DNA of 11,183 nt from Bondarzewia mesenterica (GCA_004802705.1 SGPL01000811.1:1-11183), one strand, 5' to 3'; positions 1 to 9,497 are shown, counted from the stretch's first letter. Notes: a model not told the origin generated them from the letters alone. A program made the numbers and translations.

Positions 1-433
1 CCTTGCGACAGTCTTGCGACGCCTCGAATTAATGTCTCTGATCTAGACCGCGAGGATTTCTGCAAAGTAGCTAATCTCAGCTCATCAATGACTCTGGAGT
101 CACTGAAGGAAAATGCACTTACGAAAGCTACCCCGGCGTTCCCAACCGTTCCCTAAAATAACTGCGCACCCACCTCACCCAGCCAGAGTCTTTATGATAT
201 CCATCGACTGCAGACTGGTTCGAGCGACAAAATCGATTGACATGAGGCAAGAGTGAGGTGATAAGATATGATCCGGGGTTAGTGGCTTGAGTTCGTCACC
301 ATCATGATGGCCGGCAGCTTCCGCCAGCGCTAATTCCCGACTATTTGTAGCAAATTTGTAGCACCACTTTTTGCACTCCTCGGATTCCCCATCAACCACC
401 ATCTTCTCTCTTATTCGTAGCACAAAAATCAAC
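1..433. other. Upstream region / promoter of methionine synthase
   Basis: There is no convincing coding exon here; the short open frames lack family similarity. The stretch holds a palindromic pair of TGACTC half-sites at 89-102 (listed separately). It also holds two short direct repeats, each with an 11-nt period: CTTGCGAC at 2-9 and 13-20, and TTTGTAGCA at 344-352 and 355-363. A pyrimidine-rich tract (about 400-416) precedes the start codon, as is common near fungal transcription starts. No clear TATA box is visible. Confidence 0.6.
89..102. promoter_or_regulatory. Palindromic Gcn4/CpcA-type element (two TGACTC half-sites)
   Basis: TGACTC (89-94) and its reverse complement GAGTCA (97-102) face each other across a 2-nt spacer. 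TGACTC is the core of the bZIP Gcn4/CPC1/CpcA recognition site TGACTCA, which activates amino-acid biosynthesis genes in fungi. It lies about 330 bp upstream of the methionine synthase ATG, a plausible distance. Binding is inferred from the motif only. Confidence 0.45.
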
Positions 434-3080
434 ATGGTCTCTTCTAGTGTTCTTGGCTTTCCCCGCATTGGTATGCACATTGATTTCTAAGCGATCAACG
501 TAGTTTTTTTATCCGTTCCCTGCTAGGTGCCAACCGCGAGGTCAAAAAAGCTGTCGAGGCCTACTGGGCGGGCAAAATTTCTGCTGACCAGCTCACTCAG
601 GCTGCGGCTGATGTGAAAAAGACCAACTGGACGAGTGTGAAGTCCAAGGGTGTTGATTTTGTTCCTAGGTTTGTACCTTCTATGCTGGCTTTTTGCCGAT
701 CTAAATATTTATTTTGCACCGTAGCGGCGAATTTTCCCTTTATGACCACGTCCTGGACCATTCGGCCGCGTTCAACGTCATCCCTAGGCGCTATGTCGGT
801 CAGGGCCTCACCCCTCTTGATGTCTATTTCGCCATGGGCCGTGGTCGTCAGGCTGATAACGTCGACGTTCCTGCCTCTGAGATGAAGAAGTGGTAAGTAG
901 TGCCATGTCATGTGCCTCGAACGCGTCTATTAACACGCTATCTTGATAGGTTTGATTCAAACTACCACTTTGTCGTCCCCGAGTTCTCTGAGGAGACCGA
1001 GTTCAAGTTGAACTTCAACAAGGCTGTCGAGGAGTATAAGGAAGCTAGGACTTTGGGTATCGAGACCCGCCCCGTTGTTTTGGGCCCCGTCTCTTTCCTC
1101 GTTCTCGGCAAACTTTCCAAGGAGGCTAAGCCTGGGTTCCAGCCCATCTCTCTCCTTCCCAAGCTCGTCCCTGTCTATAAGCAGCTCTTAGCCGATCTCA
1201 AGGCGGCGGGTGCTGATTGGGTCCAGGTTGATGAGCCTATTCTCGTCCTCGACAAGGCTGCTACTTTGGAGAAGGAGTTTACTTCGGCCTATGCAGAGCT
1301 CGCCCCTGTCGCACCTAAAATTATGCTCACCACCTACTTCGGCCGCCTTGACACCAACCTGACCTACGTCGCCAAGCTCCCCATCGCTGGTCTTCACATC
1401 GATCTTGACCGTGCTCCGACCCAGCTTGATGGTGTCATCGCTGCTGTCAAGCCCACCAGCATCGTCCTTTCTCTGGGTGTTGTTTCGGGTCGTAACATTT
1501 GGAAGACTGATTTCCAGGCTGCCTTGAAGTTTGGCCAGAAGGCCGTCGACGCTCTCGGTCAGGATCGTGTTATTATCGCAACGTCTTCCTCCCTTCTTCA
1601 CACCCCCGTGACGCTTGAGTCCGAGAAGAAGCTGACTCTTGAGCAGAAGGACTGGTTCTCTTTTGCTTTGGAGAAGGCCGCTGAAGTCTCCGTCCTCGCA
1701 AAAGCCCTCTCTGGCTCTCAAGATGCCGAGGTTGCCAAGGCCTTGGAAGAGAACAAGGTTTCAATTGCCAAGCGCCGTGAGTTTGAGCATACCTCGGACG
1801 ACGCTGTCCGCAAGCGGGTTGCTGCCATCACTCCTGACATGCTCGAGCGCAAGAGCCCCTTCGCTGTGCGTCAGGAGATCCAGAAGAAGCACCTCGATCT
1901 GCCCAAGTTCCCGACCACCACAATTGGTTCGTTCCCTGTAAGTTGTATTGTCACAATTGCTTGATGAAAGAAAAGACAACTTACTCATAAATATATCCAG
2001 CAAACGAAGGAAATCCGTGCTGCCCGTGCGAAATTCACGAAGGGTGAAATCTCCGAGAGGGAATACGAGGATTTCCTCAAGAAAGAGATCGAGAGTGTCG
2101 TCCGCTTCCAAGAGCGCGTCGGTCTCGACCTTCTCGTCCATGGCGAACCTGAGCGTAACGACATGGTGCAGTACTTCGGAGAACAGCTCAACGGTTTCGT
2201 TTTCACCCAGAATGGTTGGGTGCAGAGCTACGGCTCCCGGTCGGTCAACTTCTTTCCTGTACGTCACCAATGGTATTGATTTTTTGTCGACAGCTACGTA
2301 CGTCCTCCGATTATTGTCTCGGACGTCAGCCGTCCTGGACCTATGACCGTGAAGTGGAGCAGCTACGCTCAGAGCGTCACTCAGAAGCCCATGAAGGGCA
2401 TGCTCACTGGACCCGTCACCATCTTGAACTGGTCTTTCCCTCGGGCTGATGTCTCTCGTGAGCTGCAGTCCAAGCAGCTTGCGCTTGCTCTACGTGACGA
2501 GGTCGTCGACCTGGAGAAGGCTGGTATCCATGCCATCCAAGTCGACGAGCCTGCCATCCGTGAGGGTCTTCCTCTTCGTCGCGTTGACTGGGACGGCTAC
2601 CTCAAGTGGGCTGTTGACTCGTTCAAGATCGCGACCGCTGGGGTCACCGATGCCCTCCAGACCCACTCTCACTTCTGCTACTCCGACTTCGACGACATCT
2701 TCCCTTCCATCCAACGTCTTGATGCTGATGTGATTTCCATTGAGGCCTCCAAGAGCGACCTCAAGCTCTTGGACACCTTCAAGCAATACGGCTACTCTAA
2801 TCAGATCGGCCCTGGTGTATACGACATCCACTCCCCACGTGTCCCCGGCGACCAGGAAATTCGTGATCGTCTCCAGGCCATGCTCAAGACGCTTCCCGAC
2901 TCTCTGCTCTTCGTCAACCCTGTCCGTCACCCCATTTTACCATCTCATCATTGAAATCAAAGACTAACGCTCTTTTTCCTTCAGGACTGTGGTTTGAAGA
3001 CGCGTGGATGGAAGGAGACCGAGACCTCTTTGGCCAACCTCGTCTCTGCAGCTCGCTGGGCGCGCCAGACCTATGCTTAA
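434..3080 (+). CDS. MET6: Cobalamin-independent methionine synthase (5-methyltetrahydropteroyltriglutamate-homocysteine methyltransferase)
   Basis: Cytosolic enzyme that transfers a methyl group from methyltetrahydrofolate polyglutamate to homocysteine, the last step of methionine synthesis. Exons: 434-470, 527-668, 725-892, 950-1937, 2001-2239, 2294-2921, 2985-3080. They join without a frame break into 765 aa, matching the usual fungal length (yeast Met6 767 aa). The N-terminus reads [20 protein letters not shown], typical of MetE. The C-terminal barrel shows IGSFPQT (441-447), HGEPERNDM (492-500, Glu494), the VDEP substrate motif (608-611, Asp609), and the zinc ligands His651, Cys653, Glu675 and Cys736 in THSHFC, SIEASK and NPDCGLKTR. 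All catalytic residues I can check are present, so it should be active. Introns are 54-63 nt; introns 5 and 6 use GTCGGT and GTCCGT donors. The upstream Gcn4-like palindrome suggests cross-pathway control. Confidence 0.97.
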
Positions 3081-3545
3081 TTGGCATCTCCTTGCGCTTC
3101 AACAGCGTCCACATAACGGTTAACTTATCAGACAGCTCTCAACAGCAGCTGCTCTGTTTTGACCTTGGGTGGTAGTTGCGGCGAGATGATGATCCGGTCA
3201 ATATTGGTGACCACTAATTACTTCGCGGAAAAGCTGGGCAGGGAAAACGAAAAATGAACTGGCTCCTGCGGCACCTCCGCCGGTCGCCTTCAGCAGGTCG
3301 ACGAGGTAGGCGGATGGGTGCATCACACTGTGTCGTTGCGGTTGTCAGTAGTCTTGCGTAGTAGTATCCGGATTTCAACAATCCCGTGTAGCACTCCGAA
3401 TAAATGTATTTTTGCGTTGTTTGACCCAAAAAAAAATTGACGTCCATTCTGTGTGATTCTACAGTGATCAGTACATATACATACTCCGTGAATAGATAAA
3501 CATGCATCAAAGTAGTTTGGAAACATCTAGATATCGCCGTGGCAA
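3081..3545. other. Convergent intergenic region (3' ends of MET6 and membrane-protein gene)
   Basis: This is the tail-to-tail space between the methionine synthase stop and the far end of the minus-strand membrane-protein gene. It presumably holds both 3' untranslated regions. There is an A-run at about 3428-3436. Open frames here are short, lack recognisable motifs and lie outside the splice-consistent models. I see no RNA gene or repeat. Confidence 0.55.
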
Positions 3546-5982
3546 TTAAGTAGTCCTAACAGTGTTAATAACTGGTCGCCGCGGAGGCACCACCATCTCC
3601 TCATCAATAACAATTTCTGGCCCAGCTGGCATTCGTACACCCGGGTGAGATATCCCGTCACCATTACCCTCAATCCCGTTTTTTCGACGAACTATTCCGG
3701 AATCGCTCCCCAGTCGGAGAATTGACAACCCGCACTGACTCCCCCTGCGTGCCGATCCTGGTGAGTAACTGCGGCTCCGTGTGCCCGTTCGTGCCCATCG
3801 AGCTCGACGGGGACGGCAAGTTCATGCCATCGTCGATCCCGAGCGCGCGGCGCAGACGGCCTTCGACAAGTTTCGTCCGCCTGGTCTTCTGACTGCCGCG
3901 CCAGATGACAACCCCGGACGCGATGCCGCAGATAAAGCTGGCAGGGATGAGAAGTCCTGTCGACCATGCGGGGCGTGTGAATCTGGTGTAGGATGTCGGG
4001 GCGGTTGGTCGACGAACGTGCTTGGGAAATATGTGTACGTGTGATTGTGCTTACCGGTTGAGTCCCCACATCGTGCCGGCGAGCATTATCTGTGATACCA
4101 TCCAGTGGTGAGATGATGAAACGTCCAAAGAAAACGATTGGCTAGTCGAGTCCTTTGAGCACCGCTCACCTGAAAGATCGAGTTGCCGTCATTCAAACAG
4201 CAGATGAGGAGCGCCTTGCTGTCAACGGGATAGTATGATTCGTCTACCTGCTGGCATTATGGTCTTTAACAGTGCACTCACTTTATGGGGAAAGCCTATC
4301 GAAAAGCAGGTAATGAGTATACAGATCTTGGTGACAAGCAGGAAGGGGTTTCGTACACGATGTGTCTCCGTTCCATGAGGCCGATACCACGTCTGCGATC
4401 TCATGAACTTTCGTTGTTCTATCATACATCAAACACGAGACGCCGATTTTGTCGGAGAACGGCATGTTCATTGGATAAGATCAAATCACGAGTGAAATGA
4501 TGGATACTCACGATAATGCAAGTCAGCCTGTTCATGTTCTTTGAGAACGTGGACGAAATTTTCGTCGTACATGGGGTCGGGCAGATCGTCGGGGTCATAT
4601 AGTTCTGGAAGACCAGTTTGCTTCCGGAGGATGCGCGTACGACGCTTATAGTACCATATTTTGTATATTCCTGTGCCAACTGAGATGGGGACAGGCTGAA
4701 AATCAGTGAAAGACTCACGGTAAGTATCTTGTACACGCCATGGTAGGAGGCCTATTCCAGTAACACAAAACAATCCTGAAATGCAGGTGGTCAGAACAAA
4801 GGCTCAACGAACAGGACTGGGCCAAGCTGACCATTCTCTATCTGGGAAGCCACCTCCACCCAAAATTGTTGCGTATTATAGTTGTGGAAGTTGATAATCT
4901 TAACCAAAATAAGAACAAGGCCAGCTCCCCAAAATACTGGAACACGGGAGGAGGCTGAGCACAGAGGGCGATGTTACTGCGCATTGCGAACTTACTAACT
5001 AAAAAACCATAGATCCCTGCAATAATCTGCGGTCGTGATACGTGCCTCAGCTTACAGGATGCTGATCATCAAGATGTACGAGCTTACACCAATTGCTAGA
5101 GGCGTTTCAGTAGCGGCTGAGACGAGATGGACGAGGATACGCACGGGTTTTGAGAAAAGACCAGACGCCTCGTAATATACGTCTGGTGGGAGACGGTCTG
5201 GTGAGCACATCCTTAACATGCCGATCCAGTTCGTCCTCTGTCCCGGCCTCGAACGCCGTCTCTTCGTCCCGCCTCGGCCTTTCTGGCAAGATGACGACAG
5301 GCTTGCGAGAGTAAAGAGACACAGGAGGGCTTTGTGCGATTGTCAGAACAGCACAACAAATATGATAAAAGAGAGCGCGGACATGAGGATAGAATTTGCC
5401 GCGTTTGCGAGGGTGGATACCGTAGCGACCTGAGGATCTACCAGGCCCAGTAGTGACTGTGAGTGAGAGATTGGATGTCAGAAGGAGCGCCTGCGTACCT
5501 ATGACATCTAGGTTCTCTATGATATCATCATCGGGGTGCTCATCATCGTCCGTGCTCTCCTCGCTATAATCGTGCCGAAGGTCGTGCGAACTGCTGACTC
5601 GACGTAAGGGCCCTCTTTCATGAATAGCGTGTTGATCCTCCAGGCGAACGTCATTCTGGGAACCGTCGCTGGGAGATGTTGGAGACGTTGGAGATGAGAA
5701 TATGCTGGTAATCCGTCTGTGTCGCTCTGCGTTTTCGCGTAGGAACGAAGATCTGAGAGAGGACTCCTGGACACAACGCGAGACCCTGTTCCCGTCGTGG
5801 AGTTGGTGAGGATGGGGAAGCGGCCTTTGCACTTCTGTATCTACATTGAGAGGTGGAGACAGTAAGAGACCTGTATCCGAGCGTGCTCTACGGCGTGAAA
5901 CGTTTGAAGGGTGGACGGTGGGGGAAATGTCAGTGTCGCCGAGGGTCGAGTACCCACGCCTGCGAACTCGTACGGAAGTCAT
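3546..5982 (-). CDS. Multi-pass membrane protein, DUF2985-like (fungal, function unknown)
   Basis: Exons in transcript order: 5982-5499, 5437-5383, 5329-5145, 5095-5088 (8 nt), 5026-4996, 4936-4832, 4775-4719, 4670-4512, 4418-4357, 4247-4170, 4089-4055, 3982-3693, 3625-3546; about 542 aa. Residues 1-161 are a Ser/Arg/Asp-rich, probably disordered cytosolic tail. Then come LANAANSILIPP (171-182), a first membrane span around KTPIGIIAGIYGFLV (240-268), INFHN, ENGLFCVTGIGLLPWRVQDTYR (288-309), a charged loop with ELYDPDDLPDP and SQTWYRPHG, LNDGNSIFQ, MWGLNRFTRPAW, a last span (about 427-447) and a basic GSQKTRR exit. This pattern matches a conserved basidiomycete membrane family I associate with DUF2985; no biochemical role is known. 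An ATG at 6099 is an alternative start adding 39 aa. Without the last intron the frame stops at 3670, giving 523 aa. The 9th intron's ends are the least certain internal splice. Divergent from the PHAF1-like gene. Confidence 0.82.
5088..5095 (-). other. Apparent 8-nt microexon of the membrane-protein gene
   Basis: On the minus strand, CAATTGGT is bounded by a 49-nt intron (5144-5096, donor GTGCGT, acceptor CTAG) and a 61-nt intron (5087-5027, donor GTAAGC, acceptor GCAG). Including exactly these 8 nt joins ...FLKT to PIGIIAGIYGFLV in one frame, the continuous helix expected of the family. No single larger intron restores this frame. Confidence 0.6.
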
Positions 5983-6186
5983 TCCTGGTAGTAAAGGAGG
6001 GAAGATGTTAAGAATGAGCGTAGAAGGGGATTTACATGAAGGCAAAAGCGAGGTGGAGTGGGAGGACAAGCGCGGTGAAGACCCGACGGCGTCAAACAAA
6101 GTCTGACTTTCACTCCGGGCCTCCGCTCACGTGCACCCCCCTCCCCACTTCCTTTCTGGGAACGCGTCTGACTATCTACCGCGACC
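5983..6186. promoter_or_regulatory. Bidirectional promoter between the membrane-protein and PHAF1-like genes
   Basis: About 200 bp separates the two divergent start codons. It contains a palindromic E-box CACGTG at 6128-6133, followed directly by a C-rich tract with CCCCT (6138-6142), which resembles a stress-response element read as AGGGG on the other strand. If the alternative ATG at 6099 is the real start of the minus gene, the shared region shrinks to 87 bp. Function is inferred from position and motif only. Confidence 0.45.
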
Positions 6187-7715
6187 ATGTTCTCTGCTCT
6201 CGACGTTAATATCAGACCGGGCGATGGCCTTGGAATATTTAATCTTGGTTATTCCATACTCAAAGTGACCCCAGCTTGAGCTAACGGTCCTGTGTTCTAG
6301 GATCTTCCTTGTGGACAGTCCTAGACATAATGCGTACACAGCAGCATACCTTTCCGCATGTCGACGTCAAATACGACCCCGATTCATCCACGACTCCCAT
6401 AATTCTACACATCCGTCCGCACCTCGATCTCCTGTTCTCCGGAAGACATCAACGACTGCACACTATATGTGTACGTCGACTTCGAGATCCGCATCCACCA
6501 CTCACTCTCCGTTACAAGAATGCCGTCCTATCTTCGACCGACAAGGAGCTCCGGCGAGTGAGTGTCAGTAGAGCATTTGGACCGACATACCCTGGAAACG
6601 ATTTACGGTACCCGGGGGTGTGGTTCAGCTTTGATGAGGAAGGTTTGGGTGAGGGCTTTAAGGCCGTGGCGAACCCGCCTGAGGACCGCATGCAAGAGGT
6701 CAAGCGCGTTCTCATATGCCAGACTGGAGTCGATGGTACTGAGCAAGATGCGCTTAATGAAGTTGATGTATGCTCGATCATGCACGGAGAGCTCGCAGAA
6801 GCAATAGTGAAGGTACATTCTTTCTCTCCCGAGCGTACCATTTTGGGGTGGATTCAGTCTCTTTGGTCAGGTTCACGACGGCGTCGTACTATGTTTTTAT
6901 CCCACATCGACACCTCCCGTACATATACGCTTGGGAGTCACAACTTCTCAGGATTTGCTGTGTGAGCTAGGTCCACCACTACGGGTCTTTTACAAGGAGG
7001 ACAATCGGATGGCAATCCACTCGCAGCATCGTGGCGAAGAGAAGGGCAGTGATTCATCATGTCCGTTGGTTTCTTCGCCGCGGCGGGTTCCCTGTTCATG
7101 TTGTTGCTTGTTCAGATTTCTACAATTACTTCCAGCACGGCATCGACTTCCTCATCTCAGGCACGACGCATGCTGTCGAGAAGATCATACTTCACTCCAA
7201 CGTCGTAAGTATATTTCATCTACAGATGCCTCTTGTGACCTTTTAATGTTGTCATAGCCTGGAACGTCTCTGTTTCAGCGGTACAAGCGGTGTCCATGGC
7301 AGATTGAAGGCCGTCCCGAGGATGACGAAGACGGTACGTCTACTCACGTTGATTCACAGTGAACGCTGTAACAAGCTACCTTTCGTCTTCAAGATTCACC
7401 CCCACACATGAATTTTGACGAACGAGTTTGTCTCTCATCTCCTTGTTTCTTGTTGAGGCAGCTCACGCCCTCCGATGCAGGTGGAGACGATCAGCCATTT
7501 CCTGCAACCCGGCCAGACACCTCCGTCGATGCATTTCAACCGCACGGATGACGAAGACTCGCTGACTTTACCTAGCCCAACAACTAGTGAGAATTTTCCA
7601 ATCTTTTACTTTGCCCTCATGAATGTCATACCATTTCATAGGACTGCTTGGTTTCGACGGCATCATACTTGAAGCAACACAATCCGCTCAAGTTGTATCT
7701 GTGACGCTTTTTTAA
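6187..7715 (+). CDS. PHAF1/UPF0183 family protein (homologue of human C16orf70)
   Basis: Exons: 6187-6247, 6301-6812, 6871-7060, 7116-7204, 7258-7333, 7394-7425, 7481-7586, 7642-7715. They join into 379 aa, slightly shorter than human PHAF1 (about 420). Landmarks in family order: an N-terminus MFSALDVNIRPGDGLGIFNL followed by a short helix; HLDLLFSGRHQRL; SRAFGPTYPG (human QSFGATHPG); VKRVLI; SQDLLCELGPPLRVFYKEDNRM (6943-7008; human [22 protein letters not shown]); SYFYNYFQHGIDFL (human DYFFNYFTLGVDIL); LHSNVPG; and a C-terminal GFDGIILEATQ...VSVTL. In animals PHAF1 acts with BCAS3 at phagophores in autophagy; a similar role here is inference. Introns are 53-60 nt. The first intron has a weak GTTATT donor but a CTAAC branch and the conserved joint NLG-SSL. 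No missing core segment was noticed. Confidence 0.9.
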
Positions 7716-7898
7716 TTCTCTTCACGTATTGACGATTGCTGTCTAACATCCGAATACTTACCTGCATAACGAACAACCATTAGCATATATATCTACGCAA
7801 GAAACTACATCCTTTGGTATACACTGTGTATCGCTACTGTACAATGTACAACGTGCAAGTCGAGTGCGTCAAACCGCATCGTAATACCAACCGCCCAA

Positions 7899-8983
7899 TT
7901 ATTTCTCGAAGATATCCGGCCAGACCTCCCTCAGCTGCTGCAAATCGCTCACGGCGACGATGGTACCCTGTCCGTTGCTGTCATCAGTCACTAGATCCTT
8001 GTCGCTTCCAATCTCTTTCATCTTGCCTCCCTCCATCGCATTGAGCCCTGTCTCGCGGAAATGCACACACCGGCCCCAGCCCTCGCGAATGGCGCCTTTG
8101 ACGTTTGTCAGGCTGTCGTCGATGAAGAGACACTTGGCGGGGTCTTTCACGTTAGCCTTCTTAAGAGCCTGTGCATACGCATGAAGATGTGAGTGGGGAT
8201 GAGAGAGAACAAGAGAATGAACGCACTCGTCTATAGTATTCGGCCTCGGGCTTGCATGTGAAGTTAGGCTCCGCGTAGTCGCAGTATATGAGCCCGTCTA
8301 TCTGATCTTCAAGGTCCAAAATCTTGAGGACACGCTGCGCATGCTTATAACATATCCACGATGTGTCAAAGAGAAAAGTTAGGGTTGTAATTCTAAAAAT
8401 GCAAGACTTACAGTGCGGTATGCGTTTGTTAGCGCCCAGACGCGCACCTTCGAGCGGTTGATATCCTGGAAAAGCTTACGCAGAGGTGGATCCGGTTGAA
8501 TCATTTCCTCTAGCGGGAGAGAGCCATCACATTTCAGATCAAAATCTAGGGGGTCTGTGCTCAAGTAATAGATATGAGCGAAAGCCCCAAGAACATGTTT
8601 GGAGGGAATGAGTGAAAGGGTAACGGTACTTCACCTACGTCGTGATGCCGAGTTAGACCACGCAGCGCGAGACCGTATAGGGTGTAGTACTCGTGATGCA
8701 GCTCAGACGCTTCTTTGTCCGAGATGCCTAGGGTAAGGAAATAGGCTGGATATGCGGGAGTCGATGCATCAACGGCGGAAGAGTATCTGTGAGATTCATG
8801 CTACAAACCGTGGATGCGCGTGCCCATGGCCTCGGATATTCTTGAGCTCGCAGAGTAAAGCGTGTTATCAATGTCAAAGAACGCTACGAGTCGGTCATCT
8901 GTCGCAACATCAATGTGGTAATTATCCAGAGATCGGGACGGAGTTGTCGAATGCAGGTTACCATGAGTCTGTTCCACGGTCAT
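7899..8983 (-). CDS. HAD-superfamily pyrimidine 5'-nucleotidase-like hydrolase (SDT1/PHM8 type)
   Basis: Exons in transcript order: 8983-8809, 8745-8635, 8554-8412, 8343-8227, 8168-7899; they join into 271 aa, close to yeast Sdt1/Phm8. The four HAD motifs are intact: I, FFDIDNTLY with nucleophile Asp37 and acid/base Asp39; II, ALTNAYRT with Thr138; III, Lys174 in TCKPEAEYY; IV, FIDDS with Asp199 and Asp200. The cap region contains YYTLYGLALRGL and DPLDFDLKCDGSLPLE, typical of the Sdt1-like subfamily that dephosphorylates UMP/CMP (Sdt1) or nucleotides and lysophosphatidate (Phm8). The exact substrate cannot be told from sequence. No membrane segment or signal peptide is evident, so a cytosolic enzyme is likely. 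Introns are 58-80 nt. Its 3' end faces the PHAF1-like gene across 183 bp; upstream is a region shared with the eL6 gene carrying a perfect TGACTCA. Confidence 0.92.
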
Positions 8984-9497
8984 TTCGTTGGAGGGGAGCG
9001 GGGGTATAGAACTGGATGCCTTGACTCAATTCTAAAGGAAAATAAGCGTGCGTTGTGCGTTTCCGAACGTGCGTTGAGCCGTGTCTCAGTCGTGGAACTG
9101 ACGAAAGTTATCCGGGCAGGAAGCTCGGAAGGTGTCTGGGTGAGAGTCTGTTACGACCAAGTGACGATTCTATGAGGTCCGAAGTCTATATTGGGACTTG
9201 ATTTCTCACGGATAGTCAGACCGAACTCAGCCGACCTGGATAGTGAACTCTGTAAGCGTATAGACGTCCTCAACAGCAACCTCAAGATCCACGATTGTGA
9301 GCACCATTTCTTGTCGTTTTCATGTTCCTGCGGTGTCCAAGAGGCCATGGATGTGTGAGGATGCTGAGGAAGTGGAATTTGGATGGAGAAATCAGGATGG
9401 ATGGGTACATGGCTGGGCGGATGGACTTGTCACGCATATCTCGCGATATACACCAGTGAGGCTTCATTTCGAGTGTACTGACACTTTACGACTCCAG
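8984..9497. other. Divergent intergenic region between nucleotidase and eL6 genes
   Basis: About 514 bp holding both 5' regions. It contains a perfect TGACTCA (9022-9028), three copies of GTGCGTT (9048-9054, 9055-9061 and 9069-9075, the first two in tandem), and a splice-acceptor-like end just before the eL6 ATG, with branch-like TACTGAC and terminal CCAG at 9497. Candidate donors for a 5'-leader intron are GTAAGC at 9252, GTGAGC at 9297, and a GTGAGG about 42 nt before the ATG. No independent gene is supported; an in-frame upstream extension of the eL6 frame lacks family similarity. Confidence 0.5.
9022..9028. promoter_or_regulatory. Consensus Gcn4/CpcA site TGACTCA
   Basis: TGACTCA, a full match to the fungal general amino-acid control element, lies 39 bp upstream of the nucleotidase ATG (minus strand) and about 470 bp upstream of the eL6 ATG. 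It may fall within the nucleotidase 5' leader. A 7-bp motif can occur by chance, so regulation is only suggested. Confidence 0.35.

Noticed and set aside
900..1964. Long plus-strand frame beginning near 900 as a separate gene
   Set aside because: It is the large fourth exon of methionine synthase plus intron sequence on both sides.
1188..2270. Antisense open frames of 146-177 aa across the methionine synthase exons
   Set aside because: They mirror the codon bias of the sense exons, have no recognisable motifs and cross confirmed exon-intron borders.
3214..3526. Minus-strand open frames in the convergent intergenic region
   Set aside because: Composition is irregular, there is no domain resemblance and no splice path connects them to the neighbouring gene.
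5088..5330. Second minus-strand frame with a hydrophobic stretch and VRILVHLVSAATETPLAIG, apparently leading into the same downstream helix
   Set aside because: It carries a stop shortly upstream and needs intron retention, while the alternative frame gives charged, family-like sequence and joins via the microexon. It is probably a shadow of the real frame.
5107..6099. A single uninterrupted 330-aa minus-strand frame as the whole gene
   Set aside because: Its middle and end read through introns; splicing at 5498-5438, 5382-5330 and 5144-5096 yields family-like segments that the unspliced frame lacks. Only parts of it are used as exons.
9297..9497. In-frame N-terminal extension of eL6
   Set aside because: No family similarity, and an acceptor-like sequence sits directly before the internal ATG, so it is more likely leader or intron.
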